A stretch of 64,000 bases of DNA from Bolinopsis microptera (Eukaryota > Ctenophora > Tentaculata > Lobata > Bolinopsidae): positions 12,390,635 to 12,454,634 of the forward strand of contig NC_087079.1 of the NCBI RefSeq assembly GCF_026151205.1, written 5' to 3'. Below the pieces are notes generated by a model that ran no database searches, was not told the origin of the DNA, and saw only the letters and a program-made list of their open reading frames with translations. Positions 34,590 to 47,612 of this stretch are shown here, in pieces. Made by a program: the position numbers and the translations under genes. Position 1 is the first letter of the stretch; every line of letters begins with the position of its first letter.

Positions 34590-35995
34590 CTAGTCGTTGG
34601 AGTGGCCTGCATCACACACATCGCGTTGGCGGCGTAACATATGTCTCCACTGTACTCGGTTGGTAGCCAAAGCTTCTGTTGTGTCGTTGTCGATGTTTTC
34701 AACACCTGTAAACTAAGCAGCATCTTCGAGTACGCAGGACTTCCAGTTCTTACGGGGTCTGCCCCTTGACCTCTTTCCATAATTTGGCTTCCAGTTCAAC
34801 AGAAACCTCGGTAGTCTAGAGTCTGGCATTCTAACTACATGTCCATACCAACGTAGCCTGGCAGCACTGATGAAAGTCTCAACTGACTTGATGCCAGCCC
34901 TCCTAAGAACTTCGTCGTTGGTCACATGAAAGAACCATTTAATCCTAAGGATCCTTCTCAAGGAGGTTTGATGGAAAACCTCGAAGCGTTTCATCTGCTT
35001 TTTGGTGGTGTTCCAGACTTCAGCTCCATACAACAAGATGGTGAGGACAGCAGCCCTATAGATCCTGATCTTGGTTGGAGTCTTTATAGTTCTGCTAATC
35101 CAAATGTTCCAGAGCTGATAAAAGGCGCCATTAGCCTTCTGGATACGGACATCCAGGTCTCTGTTGATTGTCCCATCCCCACTGATAGTTGCACCCAGGT
35201 AGACAAAGTTGCTAACCTGCTCGACGGGTTCACCCTCAACCGACAGCTCAATACAATCATCCTTGATGAAAGGTCGCTGGGAGGTGCACTTGCTTACAGC
35301 CATGCATTGGGTCTTCTTTGCATTTATTCTGAGCCCAGCGTAGGAGCTGTAATGAACTAATAGATCAGTTGATTCCTGTAGGCCTTCCCGGCCCTGAGTT
35401 GTCCATAATAGCCATGTCATGATTGTCATCAGCATAATCGGTGTCCAGAATGACCTTTTCCTCGACCGTCTTCATCTCTTTCTGCAGCACTGCGCCTTGA
35501 CTGATGATCTTGTTGGTCTCAGCCAGAAATGAAGAAAAGTTTAGGCAGAAATTAAAGACAGGCGGTGCTTGAATGTCACCCTGACCTGTGCCTGAGTTAA
35601 CATCAAACCAGTCTGTCAGCTCCCCATTAACCATCACGGCACTCATGGTACCCCCAAAAAATGACTGAAATATTCTGACATATTTTTCAGGCAGCCCATA
35701 GTGTCTCATACTGCACCAAATAAAGTCCCTTCTGATAGAATCGAACGCTGCCTTGAAATCCACAAAATTAATGTAAAGAGGAATGTTAAACTCAAGAAAG
35801 TTATGAATATAAATAGTTCGGAGAGAATAAATCTGATCAATACATGAGCGGTTCTGTCTAAATCCGCACTGATTCTCCCTAAGGAGACACTCCATACCAG
35901 CATGTAGGTCAGAATAGGAGCGGATAAAACGGTTCGACTCTAAGTCTAATCTAAAATTAAAGTTTCGGTCACTTCGTATCAAGATGGTATGCAGA
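34590..35995 (-). mobile_element. 5'-truncated non-LTR retrotransposon (LINE)
   Basis: Minus-strand reverse transcriptase. ENQCGFRQNRSCIDQI, YINFVDFKAAFDSIRRDF and GTGQGDIQ lie in the frame ending 35,365, with the catalytic YADD at its end. A second frame (35,435-34,713) holds the thumb and C-terminal part, with RLRWYGHVVRMPDSRLPRF and RGRPRKNW. A third frame carries the tail DTTEALATNRVQWRHMLRRQ and ends at TAG 34,590-34,592. Two frameshifts make it inactive, and the endonuclease and 5' half are missing. The 3' end runs into a TAATAGTAATAC tract. The plus-strand frame at 34,926-35,360 is a shadow. Confidence 0.92.
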
Positions 35996-36451
35996 CATTA
36001 AGGGGACCGGAAAACCATTGTCTCTCCGATATAGACGAGAATATTGTCTTCAGTTAGTAGGGCTAAATGTTTGCAAAACCTCACAGCATCCAGAGACGCG
36101 CCTAGCATGTGCTAATAAATTTAGTAGCACTAAACGATATCTTTGAGACGTTTAGGAGCTGGTTGCTAGAATTTATAAAATTATTCTCCGATATTAGGAC
36201 CTGTAAACCTCCATGAGAAGTTTATTTTTGAGCTGATATACCAAGAAATCGAAGAAGTACTAGTATATATAGCGTCTCTAAAACTCTAAATAAACGGCGC
36301 TAGTACTTCATTGAAAATTAATACGGATTCTTTTATAAAACACCTAATCCAATCTCAAAATATCGGAAACTTGAACAAATCTGCAATATGACAAAATCAA
36401 GCTAATTTTCTACACTCAAATTTCAAGTTTTATAATGGCCTTAAATGTATG
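35996..36451. other. Non-coding spacer
   Basis: Nothing recognised between the LINE and the hairpin array. Confidence 0.4.
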
Positions 36452-36635
36452 GGCAATTCGGTAATCTGTCGATGTAGGTCACTTAACGCACGGTTAACGC
36501 ACGGTTAACGCACACTTAACGCACAGTTAACGCACGGTTAACGCACACTTAACGCACGGTTAACGCACGGTTAACGGATACTTAACGCACGGATAAGGCA
36601 CGTTAACCGTGCTATCGACAGATTACCGAATTGCC
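36452..36635. repeat. Hairpin-bounded TTAACGCAC array
   Basis: A perfect 22-bp inverted repeat (GGCAATTCGGTAATCTGTCG start, at 36,452-36,473 and 36,614-36,635) encloses about ten 9-11-bp units of GGTTAACGCAC / ACTTAACGCAC. Possibly a MITE with an expanded interior. No clear target duplication. Confidence 0.8.
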
Positions 36636-36978
36636 AATAGATGTACCGTAAAATAGCTCGCAATCTGACAAAAAAGAAAATAACAGTCGATCATATTAAA
36701 GTATTAACCACAAAAAGAAAAGAAAATTTCCACGCGGGATGGTGCCTATAAGAATAAAAATAGCTTTTTAAAAAATCAATCCTAATCACTAATCAAGTGT
36801 CTCTGAAACAAGACTAGAAGATATTATGACTCAGACTAAAAGATGTTAAAATTCTATTCATTTGTCATTCAGTAATAATACTAATAGTCCCAACTTCTCA
36901 AAACACAACATCTTCGTAGTTATCGTACGTTCATGGCAAAGTTCGTTGTTCATAGCAGAAAACTGATGTTTTCAGTTT

Positions 36979-38136
36979 CTAGGTTGTGAGTTTTTCAAGC
37001 AGAATATTTGACTTGGTTCCTAAAACCGGTGCGTCTGTATCAGGGAAGTTTTCAAAACCTTCTAAAGAACTGACCTGAAATATACATTTGACATATTTAC
37101 ACTCATGTAATAAAGATTTTATTGTAAATCTTGTAAATCTACGCGCTCCTAGCTATTATGATTATAATACAACAACTTTATTGTTCGCTATTTTTCCAAG
37201 CCTTCTCGTTCAGTTCTCAATACTTTAATATGAACCAGTGTCTGAAATATCTAGTCATTTAGCTTGCGCTGTTGCTAACATGGTCAAAAATCAAAATGAT
37301 AACCCCTAAAGAGCGTCAGTTATATATTTCTATCTAAAGAAGCTATTTAGTTGACTAGTGGCTATAACTTACGGTGTTAAAAATAAAACTATTTAATGAG
37401 CGTTTATAAACGATCATATAACTTAAACTAGTATATTGTTGATTTCATGGTTTAGAGCTATTTAAATTATAAATAATTTAGACAGCTCTAAACCATGAAA
37501 TCAACGATATCGTATGATCCACGATTCCACTTCAGTGCCAAGAAAATAGTTCTCAGCTCAGAGTTGGGTTTAATCGTCCGGATAAATACTGTACGTCGTT
37601 TTTATTTGAACAATAAATACGTCTTATATTTTACTTTAAATCATTACGGATGGAATTTAAATTAAGGTTATAACTGTACTTACAGTTCCATCCTGAGCCA
37701 CATCTATAGGGTATGGCAGGAGATGTCCTTGCATTGGCTCTTCAAAATCATCAGCAACGAACTTCTCCCAGTTACTTCGGGCAATTTCGTTAACCTGAAA
37801 TTAATAGGAATTTGATCAATAAATTTCACAGAGATCATCAAAATAATACTCCTTCTAATACTGCTCCTTCAACTTTTATTTTTTCTCAACAACAATATGC
37901 AGGTCAAGAATGTCAACAATTTCTTGTGTTATTCTTTTGTTACGTACAATAAATTTTAATGAAACAAATTTGCCTGCTAACTGCTTTCAATTTACACATA
38001 TATAATATATTTACACATACATAATAGATTGATTTACACATACCTTTCTCATGCAGTCAAGACTTCCAGGATCGTTGAATTCATCGCACATTTCACCCAT
38101 GTGTTCCACCCACAGCGACTTTCTAAACGCTGCTAC
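36979..38136 (-). CDS. Phospholipase D, C-terminal exons (plant C2-PLD-like)
   Basis: Three minus-strand exons, all phase 0 with GT-AG borders: 38,136-38,044 (31 codons, FRKSLWVEHMGEMCDEFNDP), 37,794-37,684 (37 codons, with VNEIARSNW and GHLLPYPIDV) and 37,074-36,979 (31 codons and TAG, with ENFPDTDAPVLGTKS and ending KLTT). These match, in order, the segments after the second HKD motif of plant C2-type phospholipase D, including the conserved FPDT-A-VLGTKS-LTT tail. The enzyme hydrolyses phosphatidylcholine-type lipids to phosphatidic acid. The tail packs in the core in plant enzymes. Animal PX-PH PLDs end differently. The preceding exon is 25 kb away at 63,309-63,455. Spacing between these exons is 250-610 bp. 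Confidence 0.88.
37438..37505. repeat. Perfect 22-bp inverted repeat in a PLD intron
   Basis: GTTGATTTCATGGTTTAGAG... at 37,438-37,459 and its exact complement at 37,484-37,505, separated by 24 AT-rich bases. Likely a small MITE or hairpin. Confidence 0.8.
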
Positions 38137-38265
38137 CTGAAATTGGAACATTCTTTTATTACATTTGATCAGGGATCACATTTTTAGGCACATCCTCCAA
38201 AATTAAAAGTACGTAGAACTATAGAGCTACTGCAGCTCGAGACAGTGCCACAAGTGCTGGGTACC

Positions 38266-38338
38266 GCGACAATTGACCCCCCGACAATTGACCCCCTATG
38301 TAATTAGGGGGTCAATTGTCGGGGGGTCAATTTTCGCC
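38266..38338. repeat. G/C-run palindrome near a PLD splice site
   Basis: Arms of about 32 bp containing two GACAATTGACCCCCC units, with loop ATGTAATT (38,298-38,305). It lies about 130 bp on the acceptor side of the PLD exon at 38,044-38,136. Confidence 0.85.
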
Positions 38339-38342
38339 CACC

Positions 38343-38490
38343 CCAGTGCTACCAGTGCTACCTCGAGTTAGTGCTACCAGTGCTACCATGGTGCTGCCAG
38401 TGTTACCTCGAGTTAGTGCTACCAGTGCTAACATGGTGCTGCCAGTGCTACCAGTGCTACCAGTGCTACCAGTGCTACCAGTGCTGCCTT
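38343..38490 (+). repeat. AGTGCTACC minisatellite
   Basis: About 15 units of AGTGCTACC, with CTCGAGTT and ATGGTGCTGCC variants. Non-coding, in the large PLD intron. Confidence 0.85.
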
Positions 38491-38499
38491 GAGCCAGTC

Positions 38500-40250
38500 A
38501 TACTGGCTTGTTGCAGCAAGAATTAGAGAATTATAAATACATTGACATTTGACACGCATGTTTCAACATTCGTAAGCAATATAACGCCTGATCACTGAAT
38601 TTTAAGATTTTAAAATTAATATTGTACAGCTCATCATTAATCACTAAAAATTGATAAACAAATGGGAAATAGAGAGACTGTCGTCACTTCTCGGCAGTTT
38701 ATTTTAGATTTTGTGGTTTTTCTGAGTGTGAAAGTTTCGCGGGAAGTAAACTTTATTACTTAATTAGAAATATACGGCGCATTATGCGCGTGGACTGTGA
38801 AGATCGTATTCTTCTGCTGAGTATTCAGCTATTTTCTAGTTATCGCTGAAAAATTATACCAGCTTGAAACGTTTCTTGTTTTGAAACTGTTTCTAACACA
38901 CAACTCATTACAATTTGTTTTAAGCTAATTATGAGCATTATTACATTATTTATGATTCGCACTGTTGCATGTTTCTGATAAAAATTTCCGAATTCCGTAA
39001 CCAAATAAATGAATTAACAAATTTGGATTTAACTTCCGAGTTGTTCCTTTGGGTATTGTTTCCTCTATGTAAGTATGTATCACTACGATTATTTGTGTGA
39101 AAATTTCACCAGATTAAGTATGATTATTTAATTGTAAAAAGAAATATTCGGAGGTCACGTATTTTTATCGATCTGTGTTGTCCTTTGATCTCGAATGTTC
39201 CTTAATTTTTTAGTACCTGCAGTTTCTGCTGATGAAAACTCTCAACAACATGCACGAGACGTGAGTATCTTTAAATTTTTAAAGATTTCAAATAATTTCT
39301 GATATATCAACCGTTAGAGATCTCAATGGTAAGCGAACCATACCCGATCAAAATTGCATACGAAAAAATATATATAACTGATGATTGGTAGCACTAGACC
39401 GATCACTGATTAGTATCCTCGGACCTCATCGAGTCACAAGTTGATAATTGCCTTTTGTAGGGGTTGACATATACTCAGTACTGCTACCTATTCATTTCAT
39501 GAACCATTTTCTCAGTGCAACTGCATATTACATTATAATAATATTATAACATATGCATATTAATACCATTATTACTATTTTTGGTGGAGTAACTTTTTCC
39601 CTTACTTTTTTTTGCCCGAATCTATCACTTCGAGATTTTTCCATTTAACTTCATTTTCACTCTGTTCTACAATTGCTCGCACCTTAGAAATACAATCATT
39701 TCGCTCGTTTTCCACGCAACCAATGTTATGGGAGAAATTGTATTATAATCGGAAGTTTGGCATATTTAACTACCTTGTTCGGGTATAGTAAAACGACAAA
39801 CCTCATATTTTCCCAAAGTGTCAATCTCGTGTCATCTTGAAGCAGACAAACTTGTAAGCTACTGATAAAAAACTGATAGTTTTACCTGCTCCACGTTTAG
39901 TACATGACTTGACTTTAAGACATCATCTACCAATATCCTAGGCAGGATCAGTAACCATTTAGTTTAATGACACTAATTGAAGGTGTGTACTGTGTTTAAT
40001 GTCACTTGAAGGTGTGCTGAGAAACCGCATCCTGTCTTTGATAGTTATACGGATAGTGGGACTGTTATCAGCTTCAAAATAAACCACAAGTGACACTTCG
40101 AGAGGAATGTTTGATCTGCACTTAATGTATTATGTATAATCATTAATCATGTATAATGTATGATATGCACTATATCCAAACTAATCTAGATTGCACTTGG
40201 GCCTAAGAACAGCAAAACATGTATTAATGCTTTTCATGTTTGAGTTTTAA
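38500..40250. other. Intronic spacer upstream of the membrane-protein gene
   Basis: Mostly featureless. One exon-like piece on the plus strand, 39,214-39,260, has a good acceptor (TTTTTTAG) and donor (GTGAGT). It could be a 5' exon of the gene at 40,254, but the frame cannot be assigned. Confidence 0.35.
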
Positions 40251-40253
40251 AAA

Positions 40254-41543
40254 ATGACGAAAACAACCAAACAGCGTCTTTTTTCAGATCATCCTAGTTC
40301 TATATCGAACGATGACCTGCGTACAAACATGACACAACACATTGCTGACGATCATCATGATGATGATGATCTTGATGATGATCATTACATACGTACTCCG
40401 AGAGGATTCGAGATAGCTGCTGCAGTGGTGTGTGCTATTATTGGGGCTTCTATTGTTATGTGTTATTTTACTTGGAGATACAGATACAAGATCATTCTCA
40501 GAGCGGTAATATTATTGTTATTGAATTACTATTTGCTTATACCTTACTGGTTACTTTCATGTTAGTCATTAGTTATTATTTACTCATTATTTATCAACCA
40601 TCGATAAACACAAATTCGGTCATCACAATTATCTCCTACTGATTCCTGTTGAGCTGAATACATCATCAATTTCATATCTCCAGAAAACTCAAGAAATGAC
40701 AGTAGTTCAAAATCTAGTAGCATTAGCTGAACAAGGAATAGAAGAAAATGGACAAATGGCCAGAAGACCTGATACCTTCGATCACCCTCTGCATGACTTG
40801 GATAGAAGCTCAAGAATCGTTCATGAGAATCACCACAAATTTCTGCCAGCACGATTTCTGGCCTTAGACACCCCCATTGATGATGCGAAATCACTTGATC
40901 AGATTTTTATTAACATGGTGTCATCTTCGGAGAGATACTCAGATCCCAAGACAGTATCCCAAAATGTCAATCGCTCCAAGTTTATGAAAACCCGGAGCAG
41001 ACGAGACTCAGATAACTCAGAATTAGAAAGGCGTAGAAGGAAGTCTGTGAGAGGCGGAAATCGTCGATTTTCTTTAGGATTATTGGGTAAGTTTTTCAGG
41101 AATCTATTTAAGGCATTTATATAGTCTTCAACTTTCAAGTGTAAATGAATAGGAAATAGGAATGGTATTAAAGAGTCGATTTTTTGGGTCGTGACTCGTG
41201 ATCATATAATATAGCTCAAATCATGGTCAGTACTCTGAATTGCCACCGTCAAAACCTGCCTTTAATTTCCTGGAAGCCTTAACATATTATAACCCTTAGA
41301 GAACCTTCAGATAACATAAAAGTGATACAACCCCACGAGAAGAGGCGGCTATCAACGATTCCCTCAGATACGAAACAAGGTTTGGAAGACGGCTTCCCAA
41401 CAACATCAGATGACACTCAAACGATTAGTGGACGTTTGCGACCTAAAAAACGGACAAAATCCTTGCCTGATATATTAAAGGGAGATTCTTCTGATGGGGT
41501 CAGGCAACACACTAGCGACAAGGAGAGCAATATTTATAGCTGA
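40254..41543 (+). CDS. Single-pass membrane protein, unidentified
   Basis: Three exons: 40,254-40,505 (84 codons, phase 0), 40,684-41,086, and 41,302 (or 41,311) to TGA 41,541. The donors are GTAATA at 40,506 and GTAAGT at 41,087. The third acceptor is uncertain: the first AG after CCCTT would break the frame, while those three and twelve bases later keep it. The product is about 298 residues. Residues 1-50 are acidic (HHDDDDLDDDH), one hydrophobic helix follows (about 53-73, FEIAAAVVCAIIGASIVMCY), then a basic, polar C-terminal region (SRRDSDNSELERRRRKSV). An in-frame stop precedes the ATG; AATAAA is at 41,728. No known domain recognised. It lies antisense in the PLD intron. Confidence 0.6.
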
Positions 41544-41877
41544 TTATTATAACTTGAGTACATACTTAAGATTCTTACTTGATTGGAACAATCAGGGCAG
41601 GATACAAAAATGTAGAAGACGTCATATTAATGCGTGGAGCGTAAAGACTAAACTAACATTGGGTGTATTGCTGCTAACCCAAGCGTGACAATACTTTGTA
41701 AACTCACATCCACCACAATATTGGATCAATAAATTGATATTTATTTTACAATTAATGGTAGAGTAAGACTATCTTATACAAATATTACATACTGATTTGA
41801 TTTTGATTACTGTAAATTAAATGCGTACAATACACTGTGGCCTGTGTATGTTTTTGTGTATGTTTTTTGTAACTTTT

Positions 41878-43072
41878 TGTAAGAACCTCGGCCCCCTATT
41901 CTTTTTGTCGCTCAGTTAATAACTGAGCACTGGGAGTTGACACTTACACTTCATACCTAGTTCATACCGTGATGGACCGGACGGGACATCTCTAGGAGCG
42001 AATGAAAGCTCATTAAGAGTTGCAGTGATAAGGCTTCCATCAAACTGTGGAGCGCGCCAATCACCGTGGCAACCGTACGAATAGCAACCAATCACGGAGC
42101 CCCCGAACCGGTGTCCTGACGGCGAAATCTCATATTTCAGTGCACCGGGACAGGACGAGATAAACCGAGCTGATACGACCAATTAATTATCGGACCTCTG
42201 AGTTTAAACGGTAAATTAACAGAACCTGGGAGACTATCCGAGATGACGACCTGGACTTCTCCCCACTTCTACTCAGTTCCATTATTCCAACTTCGAGTTG
42301 GTCACTCGGCCTCCGATCGTTCCGGCACTGACCCTCTGGATCTCTTCACTTCTACTCTGTTCCTGCCCTCATCCCTAAGATGACGCCCTGATTCTGCCTC
42401 CGTGCGACTGAAGATGATCAGACTCATCTCCAGCCAGCGATCAGACTCATCTCCGGACTTGTTGAGGAAAGTCGACTCTTTAAGCTGCGGTGGCGATATG
42501 CAGATTAGAGAACCAACTCTTCAACTGTCCACCCCTCCTACTCATCCTAAGGTCGGTTAGCTCGGTCGATACTATATTTTATTGTACTATACTATGATAC
42601 TTGATACTACTTACCTTGATGACCAGATGTTCTGCTGGTCTTTTCATATACTGTCATTAATCGCTTACACTACAACTGCTAAAACCTATATTGCAAGTCT
42701 CTGAGACTATGATTGAAAGTTGAGTCGTTACAATTACTAAAAGTGTGCAGTGCCACCAGTAAATTTGAGTCCTTGACTCAGGAAGCCGTATTTAATCACA
42801 AGCTTAACTCGTACAGTTTCAGGAGGATACAAGTTCTTGGCGAATTAGAGTAACACCATACTGGTGGAGACTATCGATCCCGAAGACCCTCAAGCTAGTC
42901 ATCATTAGAGCGCTCTAGCTACTAGTAGTTAGACCACAAGTTATTAAGACTTGTAGTCAGTACTATATACCAGGCGTAGTTAGATCCTATACTGGTTCTT
43001 ATAGGATGGAGCCCTATAAATTGCGTAGACCTAGTGACTAGTTAGTAGTTACTCCTACGGGAGGTTCCTACA
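41878..43072 (+). repeat. 5' LTR
   Basis: Starts TGTAAGAACC and ends GGTTCCTACA, an imperfect inverted terminus with TG...CA ends. It contains a TATA-like ACTATATTTTATTG near 42,568 and CCCTATAAATTG near 43,010, possible promoter or polyadenylation landmarks. A minus-strand ORF at 41,916-42,182 recurs in the other LTR and is not regarded as a gene. Confidence 0.92.
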
Positions 43073-43318
43073 AATTGGAGACTGAAACGAGACTCTGATT
43101 CTAAAAGAACTTTCCCACACAGTAACGAGTTGAGACAATCAAGGAAGACGAATCCTACAGACGGCTATCTCTCTGACGAACTCCGAGAAGGACAGAGAGA
43201 ATACCTCAGAAGCAAGACAAGACAAACTCAAAAGATCTGCACTCCACATTACGGCGACCAAGTGGATAAGAAGAGGATAACTCCCGAGAAGAGGCATTGC
43301 AGGCCACCAAGGTAAGAG

Positions 43319-46300
43319 TTGTCGTTCCATAAAAGCGCTCAGTTTGCACTAGTAAAGAATTATAAGCTAAATGTGCTACTTTTGGCGGAAAATTTTTGGC
43401 GAAATGTGATAGAACATAATGAAATATAACGGGCCATACATGGCGTTACTAAATCAGTAACTAAGAAATAGAGCTCTGAGGAGTAACTGTATTGTATAAG
43501 TTGTGTGTTACCGTGCTGGTCAGTAATTGCGTCAATATATTATCCACATCACAACTCATCGTTGCAAGTATGTTGATTTAATATTTTAAGTTATGTAGGC
43601 AGTAGTAGCATCGAGGCTGATTTTATAAGTTTATAAAATGTTCCACGCCCATATATGGCGAAATCGAACTTTCTAGAAAGAAAGCAACATTTTAATACAG
43701 GGCGAAGGCCAATGTGATTGAATTTCCAATTATTCAGTTTTTTTGACGACTATAATTCCTGATAATAATTATATTTGTAATGAAGCGAGAGTTGATACAC
43801 TATGGTAACCAAAGGCCAGGCTACGTGGTTACTGCTGGGAAGGCACATTTTGTCGTATGTGCAAAAGAGAGGCCACAGGCAAACCTTTTGTAACGCCCCA
43901 GAATGCCAGCATTTTAAAGTAACCACACAAAAAATTCTGAGATCGAATACGGCTCATATTCAAATTAACGGCACCAATACAAACCACGGTTACCGAGTGG
44001 ACCAGCTTAAGCCAAACTTATTAATTCACTCACGCTCAGTTCACCCCACTATTTTTATTTTACTCATAAATCAATATTCATCACGTCGAACCCGTCTCAA
44101 TCAAAGAGACAAAGCACTGTGTCCAATGCCAGCCTACTGATTAACGCGGAATTTTTACATTATTTATCCGAATATTTTACGGCCATTATTTGCAACTAGA
44201 CTTAAATAGGCGTGATGTGTCCGTGGTTAAACAACTGCGGACATTCTTACATTTTACCATAAAACACCAATAACACTACTAAATTATATAGATCGCCGTT
44301 AGTTTAATGAAAAAGGCGGCTGTATGCAGAACTGGCCGAAAGATTTTGACGACCATGCAGTGGTAAGTCTGCATGGCCTTAAATCTCTGTACTTTGTTAA
44401 ACAGGTTAAAATATTCCTTTAATTTTCTTTAATTCCTTGACAAAGATGAAGGCGAGCACCTACTTGATGACCATGTAGTCATTAATTCTGCATGGCCTTA
44501 GTTTGCGTAGTTTACACAGTAGCTCTCACTTGGCGAGACCACTACCTACAGCTTAAAACGCGGACTATATATTTTTACGAGTTATATTCTACGAACCCCC
44601 CCTCATTGATCCAAGCAGATTTCTTGCAGCACTTTTGGGTAACACGTCAATTCCATTTTCCACAGTACAATTTGTATAACATTACAGTACACTAGTAAAC
44701 GAGGACTACTAAAAATTTAACAAAATTTGTCGACTAATATACACCCTCCTTGACCAAATTCATAAGGTCATTTTAGCAAAAGCGACCGTTGAATTACTAA
44801 AAGTTTCAATTAACTAAACTCTGATAGTTTTTGATTTTTATAAAACTTGCATTTAAGACCAATGTAACGGGCACAATATGAACGGAGTTAACGTACCAGC
44901 CATATTATTATTAACTCCAAGGCATTTGCACAAATATTGACGGGTAGATTGCCAAAATTTCTGTCTATGCCCAAATTAAATTGATAATTGTGAGTTAACG
45001 GTGAAGAGTAAACAGATCAGAATGAGTGGAACTGTAAAATGTACGCAATGAAAGAAGTGTATTTGTGTGTATCAAGATTAAGTACGGTATTATAACTATA
45101 ATTAACTTTAAGCGCTCTTAGCATGATTACACCGGTCTGCTCCGATATTATTATTATTGTTTCTCATGAATCATGGAGTTTGGCGAATAAAGTTCCATAT
45201 TTTAGTGGCGAACACGTAATGACGTGGCGAATACGACCAGTCCCCCTAAAGTTGTCAGGTACTTTCCTGGAATCAGCGGCACATTCTAAAATAAAGTCGG
45301 ACAGGCTAATTATATCAGCTGGAGAACTGATCCTTCCGAGTGCCAATTATAGGGAGCGCTGTCCGATAATGACAGTAATTTGTACCTCACCAGGGACAGC
45401 AATGAGAAATTTTAATATATATCGCAGTCCGAGAACCGAGTCATAATAATATAACAAGTTTGTCTCCGGACCGGATCATTTAAACACAACTTTACTAACG
45501 TCACCCGGGTCAGGCTGCATTCAATATCTCAATGAACATTCGCAGGCTGGTGCATTTAAGTAAAAATATAATCTTAAAGACCTCAAACATTTTATATAAT
45601 GTAGTCACGTACGGAAACGTACGTGACACATAACCAGGTCACTGAACTAAATAGGGCACCCAAGATTCACATGTCAACAGTACCTGTGTAGCACAAGTTG
45701 AACTGGTAAGTAATGGCGATCGTGAGTATAGACTCAATAAGAGAGACCTTGTGTACGAATGTGTCAGTAAATAAGGGCGAGCGAATGCAATAGCGAAAGT
45801 GGTGTGGCAAGGCCTAAAAGACACAGTCAGATAGTTGTCAGCTCGCTGACTGTAAGGGAGAAGGTATATCCGTATTTCGCTGCTACTGATGCAGTCCTTG
45901 ATCTGGCAATCAAGGCTTCTCTGTCTTTCATCTAACTATGTACCGTCGGGCTTGTGGAACCCGTAAGGGGGACATACATAGGTTGGAATGGTTTTGTGCA
46001 CCACGAGGAGTTACAGAAGATGTGTTTACTCAAAGTCACACGCACCAATCCGGTCACCAAAGGTATAACTAGAAGTGGATAAGATAACCATGAAATCACC
46101 ACCAATTAATTTATATACTACTTAAATACGGCGATCCTGGCCGACAACGGTACCGGCCTATATACTATAAATACTTATATTAACGTAAGGTAAGGATAAG
46201 TGAGGGCGCACTACAGTGGCCAGCTAATTAGCTACAGGAGGTAATCATCAGGTACATCAAATTCATTCACTTATCAATTCACCCATTCACCATTCATCTC

Positions 46301-46920
46301 ACCAGGTAAAAGGTTTCATTAGGCAACTGTAGTAAAGCAACCTCACTTTTATGAATAGAGCTCTTAGAATAGAACTGATGATTAACCGCCTACATTTTAA
46401 AGTTGAAATTCGCCGCTATATAAAATGCACGTGCATATGAACCGCTATATAAATGATATTCCGATAAAGCGCTATATAAATGATGATGCTCACCGGTATA
46501 AAAAATGGAGATGTGTTTATGTATATAAAGGTTGACCGGTTATTTTATTCCTCCAAAAGTGAGAAGATCGATGATAATTAAAGCACGTTTTGCGGCGCGA
46601 TATAAATAGCCTGCGGCGGTATAGAAATAGCCAAGTTGATATTGAAGCGGGATGATATTTATAATGATAAATAAGCGGTAGTTTGCGCCTAGTTTAATGA
46701 AATATTATATGAGTATAACCAATATGGGCACTGGGCCGTTATATAAAACATTTAAAAAAAAAAAAAAAAGTAAGGTGAGTAGTAAGGTAAGCAAAGGTGA
46801 TCGGAGACAAGCCGTCATTACATTCATAATGATAAACCATCATTTAGTGTAAATTACAAACTTATAGAAAAAAAAAACACAGATTCTGGTACTGCAGCCC
46901 CCACTGACTTAGAAGTAGTA
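43319..46920 (+). other. Interior of the LTR element without gene content
   Basis: About 3.6 kb with only short, unrelated ORFs (for example 43,802-44,140 and 45,123-45,446), none with retroviral motifs I can recognise. It includes a perfect GAAA-loop hairpin (45,604-45,627) and a run of GCTATATAAAT-like words (46,410-46,620). It looks like a large non-coding interior, as in LARD-type non-autonomous elements. Confidence 0.5.
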
Positions 46921-47612
46921 AATTAACCACAAGCAGCAGTTGAAGCTCCTCAGGCGGACACAACTCTAGAAGTAGAGCAACCTGAGCTTAAGGTGCGCAG
47001 GTCAACTAAATTGGCGAACAGACTACTTGTGCGTTATAATGTAAATTGTTGTTTTACGGCACGCAAACGGCGAAAATGGTTGTTGTGAACATACTAATAC
47101 TTTTACGTACGAATTTCAAACTTTTGGGCTACTTTCCGAGAATTTTACGTGATCACATCTTGGGCGAATTTTCGACAACGATAAATGTTATGTTTCTTTC
47201 CAAAACGACGATATTTTGGGGAACACTTGAAAGTTTGATTGAACAAAAGATTGTGGAAATGGAATTGATATATTAACAAATACCAAATATATAAATTTAC
47301 GTGTTTAATTATAAGACTAATATCTGTCCACAAACTTGAATTGTGCTTTAAACTTTTGTTGATTTTATTCGTAAATATGTGTTACCCTCGTATGGTTCCG
47401 CACTATTGAAGTGATCAACTCAATGGTCGGCAATAAATACTTTATTTTTAGGCAGAGTACTCCAGGTTTAAAAAAAAGAAAAAGGGAATACACCTCGCTA
47501 GCCCAAAACTCCTAAGTGAGACACCTAGCGACTGGGCAACTGGCGAAAACTTCGAAATTCTTCACAGAATTTCCCCATCTTCTGTATCAGACGGCGACAG
47601 CGACATAAATCG

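Noticed and set aside
34926-35360. Plus-strand 144-aa ORF
   Set aside because: Shadow of the LINE reverse transcriptase coded on the other strand.
36481-36611. CRISPR-like short repeat array
   Set aside because: Units are contiguous 9-11-mers without spacers, in a eukaryotic context.
41916-42182. 88-aa minus-strand ORF, also in the other LTR
   Set aside because: Lies wholly in the LTR; the copy in the 3' LTR is altered by an indel and no domain is visible.
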